The translations under genes and the position numbers were made by a program. The notes beneath the pieces are model-generated. The model did not search any database. It was not told where the DNA came from and was given only the letters and a program-made list of their open reading frames with translations. Source: Dyella amyloliquefaciens (GTDB taxonomy: Bacteria; Pseudomonadota; Gammaproteobacteria; Xanthomonadales; Rhodanobacteraceae). Taken from it: 64,000 bases of DNA. The stretch covers positions 496,001 through 560,000 of the forward strand of contig NZ_SAYT01000005.1 of NCBI RefSeq assembly GCF_004296575.1, given 5' to 3'. Shown one piece after another: positions 60,546-64,000 of the stretch. Numbering within the stretch: the stretch's first letter is position 1; each line of letters starts with the position of its first letter.

Positions 60546-62720
60546 TTACTGCAGGCTTTCGCTCAGAATGCGCGGCGTCACGAAGATCAGCAGCTCCGCC
60601 TTGTCGCTCTGGCGAGAGGTAGTCCGGAACAGGATGCCGAGACCCGGAATATCACCCAGCCCAGGCACCTTGGTGGCGCTGTTCTGCTTGGTGATCTCGT
60701 AGATACCGCCCAGCACCACCGTCTGGCCATTGTCGACCAGGACCGAGGTGTTGATCTCACGCGTATCGATGGTGGGGACCTGGCCACTGCCCGGCGCCGT
60801 CACATAACCGGCCAGCGCATCCTTCTTCACATTGATCATCAGATAGACGCGGTTATCCGAGGTGATCGTCGGCGTCACTTTCAGCTCAAGCACCGCGTCC
60901 TTGAACTGCACAGTGGCCGTGCCGCTACCAACCGCACCGGTGGTGCTGTTTTGGTACGTAACGTAGCCGATTTCCTGACCCTGACGGATTACCGCCTCTT
61001 GCTGGTTGGCGGTAATAACACGCGGACTGGAGATCACTTCGCTGCGTCCCTCGGTCTGCGCTGCCGACAATTCGAGGTCAAGAGCATAGTTCTTGCCAAG
61101 AATTCCCAGGGCGAAGCTGCCACCAGCGGTTTGAGTCGGCAGATTGACATTGAGGCCACTCGGCGAACCCGGATCGGTAGCGTTGGTCTTGCCGCCGGTA
61201 GAAAGTACCTGACCACTGGGATTGGTACGGCTACCCTGCACACCGAACTTCGCACCCAACTCACGGGTAAACGTGTCCGTAGCGATCACGATGCGCGATT
61301 CGATCAACACCTGCTGGACCGGTTTGTCCAGGATGGCGATGAGCTCACGCAACTGGCGAATCTTCTGCGGGTTGTCATTGATGAGCAGTGTGTTCGTGCG
61401 CTCGTCATACGACACGCTGCCACGTATGGAGAGAAACCCTCGCTGCGCGTTGGCTGCATTACCACCACCACCGCTGGTCGAACTATTCAAGCTTCCCTGC
61501 GTCAACAACTTAGCGATGTCCTTGGCCTTACCGTAACTGATCGGAACATAATCGGTGATCAGCTCGGCATTGTCCTCGGCCTTCATCCGCGCATCGGCAA
61601 TGCTCTGCTCATACTTGGCCAACTCATCCTGCGGGGCAATCCAGATCACGTTGCCGTTACGGCGCTTGTCCAGACTCTTGGCACGCAGCACCACATCCAG
61701 CGCCTGGTCCCAAGGCACGTTCACCAGTCGCAGTGTAACGCTGCCACCCACGGTATCGGAGGCCACGAGATTCAGGCCAGAGATATCAGCCAGCAGTTGC
61801 AGCGCTGAACGGACAGGAATGTCCTGGAAGTTGAAGGTCACACGATTGCCGGTATACGTGGGCTCCTGCCCCTTGGCGAGCCTTGCGTCCGCCTTGGCGT
61901 CCTTCTTCTTCGGAGCTACCTCGACCACGTACTGGTTGCCACTCTGGTAGGCCGACGTTTCAATGGCACCGGTGGTGGCGATCTCCATATGAGCGCCGCC
62001 GCGCACGCCCGCCTTCGTCACAATGGACTGCACGGGCGTGGCGAAATCGAGCACATCCAGACGCTGGGCGAGGTTGGAAGGCAGACTGGCGTGGTCAATA
62101 TCGACCACGACCTTGTCACCCTGGCGCTTCATGTCGGCATTGGCACCCGCGCTGCTGAAGTCAATGAGGATGCGACCCTCCCCATTCGGGCCACGACGGA
62201 AGTCGATATTGGACACCGACGGACCATTGGCCATCGAGGGCAGCGCCTTCGACGGATCGATCGTTGCTGCCGTGGTGGTGGTGCCAGCCTCGGTGCCGTT
62301 GTTCACGGTCAACACCAGGCTGTTGCCCTCCACGCGGGAGCGATAGGTGGAATCGCGTACCAGTTCAACCACGACGCGGGTGCGCCCGCCCGCGGAGACC
62401 GCGGAGACGCCTGTTGCCGCACCCTTGCCGATATCCAGGTGGCGAGGCGCCGCGTTGTCCGTGTCCGCAAAGTCAACCGCGATGCGGGGCGGATTGCCGG
62501 TAGTGAAGATCTTCGGTTCCGGCACCGGCCCCTGCGCGAAGTTCAGATGCAGCTCGATGCGGCCTCCCGGCAGCGTGTCGTAGCTGATGTCCTTCAGGGT
62601 GCTGGTGGCAGCCGCGGCTGCACTCGACCAGGCAGCGCCCAGTGCCAGCAGGCCTGCGATCATCGTATGGCGAGCCTGGCGCATGACACGGCCTCGAGCA
62701 GTTTTGGTTTGGTTCGTCAT
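60546..62720 (-). CDS. pilQ: Type IV pilus secretin PilQ
   Basis: A 724-residue outer-membrane secretin. Signal region (MIAGLLALGAAWSSAAAA), then two AMIN-type domains that bind peptidoglycan (LKDISYDTLPGGRIELHLNF and VSNIDFRRGPNGEGRILIDF). N0/N1 domains follow (RVTFNFQDIPVRSALQLLADISGLNLV, IRGSVSYDERTNTLLINDNPQKIRQLRELIAILDKPVQQVLIESRIV). The C-terminal secretin core has VPGLGDIPGLGILFRTTSR. It forms the ring through which the pilus passes. Last gene of pil...NOPQ, 18 bases after pilP. Confidence 0.97.
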   Translation of the reverse strand: MTNQTKTARGRVMRQARHTMIAGLLALGAAWSSAAAAATSTLKDISYDTLPGGRIELHLNFAQGPVPEPKIFTTGNPPRIAVDFADTDNAAPRHLDIGKGAATGVSAVSAGGRTRVVVELVRDSTYRSRVEGNSLVLTVNNGTEAGTTTTAATIDPSKALPSMANGPSVSNIDFRRGPNGEGRILIDFSSAGANADMKRQGDKVVVDIDHASLPSNLAQRLDVLDFATPVQSIVTKAGVRGGAHMEIATTGAIETSAYQSGNQYVVEVAPKKKDAKADARLAKGQEPTYTGNRVTFNFQDIPVRSALQLLADISGLNLVASDTVGGSVTLRLVNVPWDQALDVVLRAKSLDKRRNGNVIWIAPQDELAKYEQSIADARMKAEDNAELITDYVPISYGKAKDIAKLLTQGSLNSSTSGGGGNAANAQRGFLSIRGSVSYDERTNTLLINDNPQKIRQLRELIAILDKPVQQVLIESRIVIATDTFTRELGAKFGVQGSRTNPSGQVLSTGGKTNATDPGSPSGLNVNLPTQTAGGSFALGILGKNYALDLELSAAQTEGRSEVISSPRVITANQQEAVIRQGQEIGYVTYQNSTTGAVGSGTATVQFKDAVLELKVTPTITSDNRVYLMINVKKDALAGYVTAPGSGQVPTIDTREINTSVLVDNGQTVVLGGIYEITKQNSATKVPGLGDIPGLGILFRTTSRQSDKAELLIFVTPRILSESLQ

Positions 62721-62738
62721 TGCATCAGCCCCTGTTTC

Positions 62739-63281
62739 TTATTTCTCGCCAAGCGCGATGCTGGCGGGACGTTCCATCCAGCCACCATTTCCGTTGGATA
62801 CCAGCTCCACCAGGTCGATATGGTCCTCGCCGATGGCGGTAACCCGACCGTAGTTCTGGCCCATGTATTCGTTGCGGTGGACTCGGTGGATCACTCCCCC
62901 AGGATCCTTCACCAGCACTTCCATGCCTGCGCCGGTACCCACCGTGCCAACCATCTTCAGGCTGTCCAACGCGAACATTTCCAGCGGTTCCTTCGTACGG
63001 TTTTCGTCCGGACGCGGCCCCGCATTGCCGTTGCCCTGCTGCAGTTCGGCCGTACTCGGGCTGAATGGATCGCGCTTGTCCTGATCGGCGTACTGAAACG
63101 TTTCGAAAGTCTTGATAACAGGTAGCGCAGGAACCGGCGCGCCCTTTTTATGCTTTTCCTGATCGACCCAATCGCGTAGGTCGGACATACCGCGCGTGCA
63201 GCCGCTGAGCACAAGTGCAACAGCCAGCGTCAATACGATGCGCGTCACCTGGGCGGGCCTGATGGCAGTCAACTTGCTCAT
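62739..63281 (-). CDS. pilP: Type IV pilus lipoprotein PilP
   Basis: A 180-residue inner-membrane lipoprotein: signal with lipobox VLSGC (Cys28), a flexible linker, then the beta-sandwich domain (DSLKMVGTVGTGAGMEVLVKDPGGVIHRVHRNEYMGQNYGRVTAIGEDHIDLVELV) that contacts the PilQ N0 domain. It joins PilN/PilO to the secretin to make the alignment subcomplex. The start overlaps the pilO stop as ATGA. Confidence 0.96.
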   Translation of the reverse strand: MSKLTAIRPAQVTRIVLTLAVALVLSGCTRGMSDLRDWVDQEKHKKGAPVPALPVIKTFETFQYADQDKRDPFSPSTAELQQGNGNAGPRPDENRTKEPLEMFALDSLKMVGTVGTGAGMEVLVKDPGGVIHRVHRNEYMGQNYGRVTAIGEDHIDLVELVSNGNGGWMERPASIALGEK

Positions 63282-63982
63282 TTCTGCCCCCCTGTTTTCG
63301 CGCTCGCCTTGCCCGGCGGCGCCTTGCCTGTCACCGACTTCGCATTCGCCGCCTTGGCCTCGGCGCTCTCATCGTCCTCGAGATACCGGTAGGTCTTTAC
63401 CGTACCCTGCAGCACCAGCAGGCCACTGCTGGCACGCCCCGTCTTCGTATCCTTGTCCTTCGGTGTCAGCGAGACGTCGTGCAGGGTGAGAATCACCACG
63501 CGAGGTAACGAGGCGACGCCGCTGATGAAGGTGCCAAACTGGTGATAGGTACCCACCATGCGCAACTGGATCGGCTTCTCGGCGTAGAAGTCCTTTGGCG
63601 CCTCGGGCCCCGGCTGGAACAGCTCGGTTTCCAGACCCGCCGACAAAGCCGTTTGCGAGATATCCACCAGCAGCTCGGGCATTTCCGTTTTGCTGGGCAG
63701 CTGGCGCAACAATTGGCGCAGCATGTCCTGCATCTCGTCGAGTTGCTGCTGCAACGCCTCGAGATTCACCGACTTGGCCTGCTTCTGGGAGAACTCCTGC
63801 TTGAGCTGGTCCTCCTTCTTGGCCGCCTGCTCCAGGGTGCTCTGCTGGTCACTGACGTACAGGTACCAGCCCAGGAACACGACCACGACAAAGACCAGGG
63901 CGGTGAAGAAGATCTTGATCGATTTCGGCCAGCCGCCGATGTTGTTGCGGTCGAGGCTCTGCAGGTCATTGAGGAACTTCAT
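63278..63982 (-). CDS. pilO: Type IV pilus assembly protein PilO
   Basis: A 234-residue bitopic inner-membrane protein. A short cytoplasmic start (MKFLNDLQSLDRNNIGGWP) is followed by one membrane segment (IFFTALVFVVVVFLGWYLYV), a coiled coil (QQSTLEQAAKKEDQLKQEFSQKQAKSVNLEALQQQLDEMQDML) and a ferredoxin-like domain (KPIQLRMVGTYHQFGTFISGVASLPRVVIL). It pairs with PilN and supports PilP. Both ends overlap neighbours by four bases. Confidence 0.96.
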   Translation of the reverse strand: MKFLNDLQSLDRNNIGGWPKSIKIFFTALVFVVVVFLGWYLYVSDQQSTLEQAAKKEDQLKQEFSQKQAKSVNLEALQQQLDEMQDMLRQLLRQLPSKTEMPELLVDISQTALSAGLETELFQPGPEAPKDFYAEKPIQLRMVGTYHQFGTFISGVASLPRVVILTLHDVSLTPKDKDTKTGRASSGLLVLQGTVKTYRYLEDDESAEAKAANAKSVTGKAPPGKASAKTGGQK

Positions 63983-64000
63983 GACTTGGCTCCTCCATTG
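63979..64000 (-). CDS. pilN: 3' end of pilN (rest off the window)
   Basis: The last six codons before a TGA that overlaps the pilO start as ATGA read NGGAKS on the minus strand. The gene identity follows from the fixed order pilM-N-O-P-Q; too little is visible to identify it independently. Confidence 0.6.

Overview
The window is GC-rich, densely coded gammaproteobacterial chromosome. Gene content and order point to the Xanthomonadales (Lysobacterales), most likely Rhodanobacteraceae such as Dyella, Luteibacter or Rhodanobacter. Supporting signs are thiS-thiG-trmB, the pilNOPQ operon, rimK next to a retropepsin-like partner, a moxR-bat operon, and a dispersed repeat carrying GTAGGAGCGCACCCAGTGCG. 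The taxonomic placement is inference; there is no rRNA gene to anchor it.

Layout. 1-2011: a truncated secreted protein, rimK with its protease-like partner, and tRNA-Gly(CCC). 2214-6521: a FecR/DUF6600-type exported protein, thiamine thiazole genes thiS-thiG, and trmB. 6627-12236 (minus): a minimal chaperone-usher fimbrial operon read subunit, chaperone, usher, tip adhesin; the adhesin has an odd His-Asp repeat leader. 12687-14528: an SLC13-type permease with TrkA_C domains. 14529-15945: a gene-poor stretch with an orphan HigA-like antitoxin, one doubtful ORF and strong inverted repeats. 15946-35081: a large exopolysaccharide/capsule locus. Its minus-strand arm holds wzb, wzc, a priming glycosyl-phosphate transferase, wecB, wecC, a flippase, a GT4 glycosyltransferase, a Wzy-like polymerase, a secreted polysaccharide lyase, a WecG/TagA/CpsF transferase and a PAP2 phosphatase. 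Its divergent plus-strand arm matches the E. coli gfc/yjb (group 4 capsule) module: a GfcA-like small protein, Wza/GfcE, GfcB, GfcC, GfcD. Together the genes predict a lipid-linked, Wzy-polymerised polymer containing N-acetylmannosaminuronic acid, with Wzc/Wzb phosphorylation control and export through Wza.

35124-47758: housekeeping and accessory genes (Rieske protein, AraC-MGMT DNA repair protein, EamA transporter, AtoE-like transporter, a four-gene MacAB-like ABC efflux operon, FAH-family hydrolase, MscL, M28 peptidase), punctuated by three paired REP elements. 47772-52789: marR, RND adaptor and RND pump, with a palindrome pair just upstream of the adaptor that could be the operator. 52857-53381: a macro-domain deacetylase. 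53365-60405: a fully overlapping moxR-DUF58-DUF4381-batA-batB-batD operon whose BatB lacks the MIDAS aspartate. 60546-64000: pilQ, pilP, pilO and the end of pilN (type IV pili).

I found no CRISPR array, prophage or insertion sequence. The most unusual points are the gfc-like export module joined to a ManNAcA-type locus, the fimbrial adhesin leader, the degenerate MIDAS in BatB, and the orphan antitoxin/inverted-repeat island.
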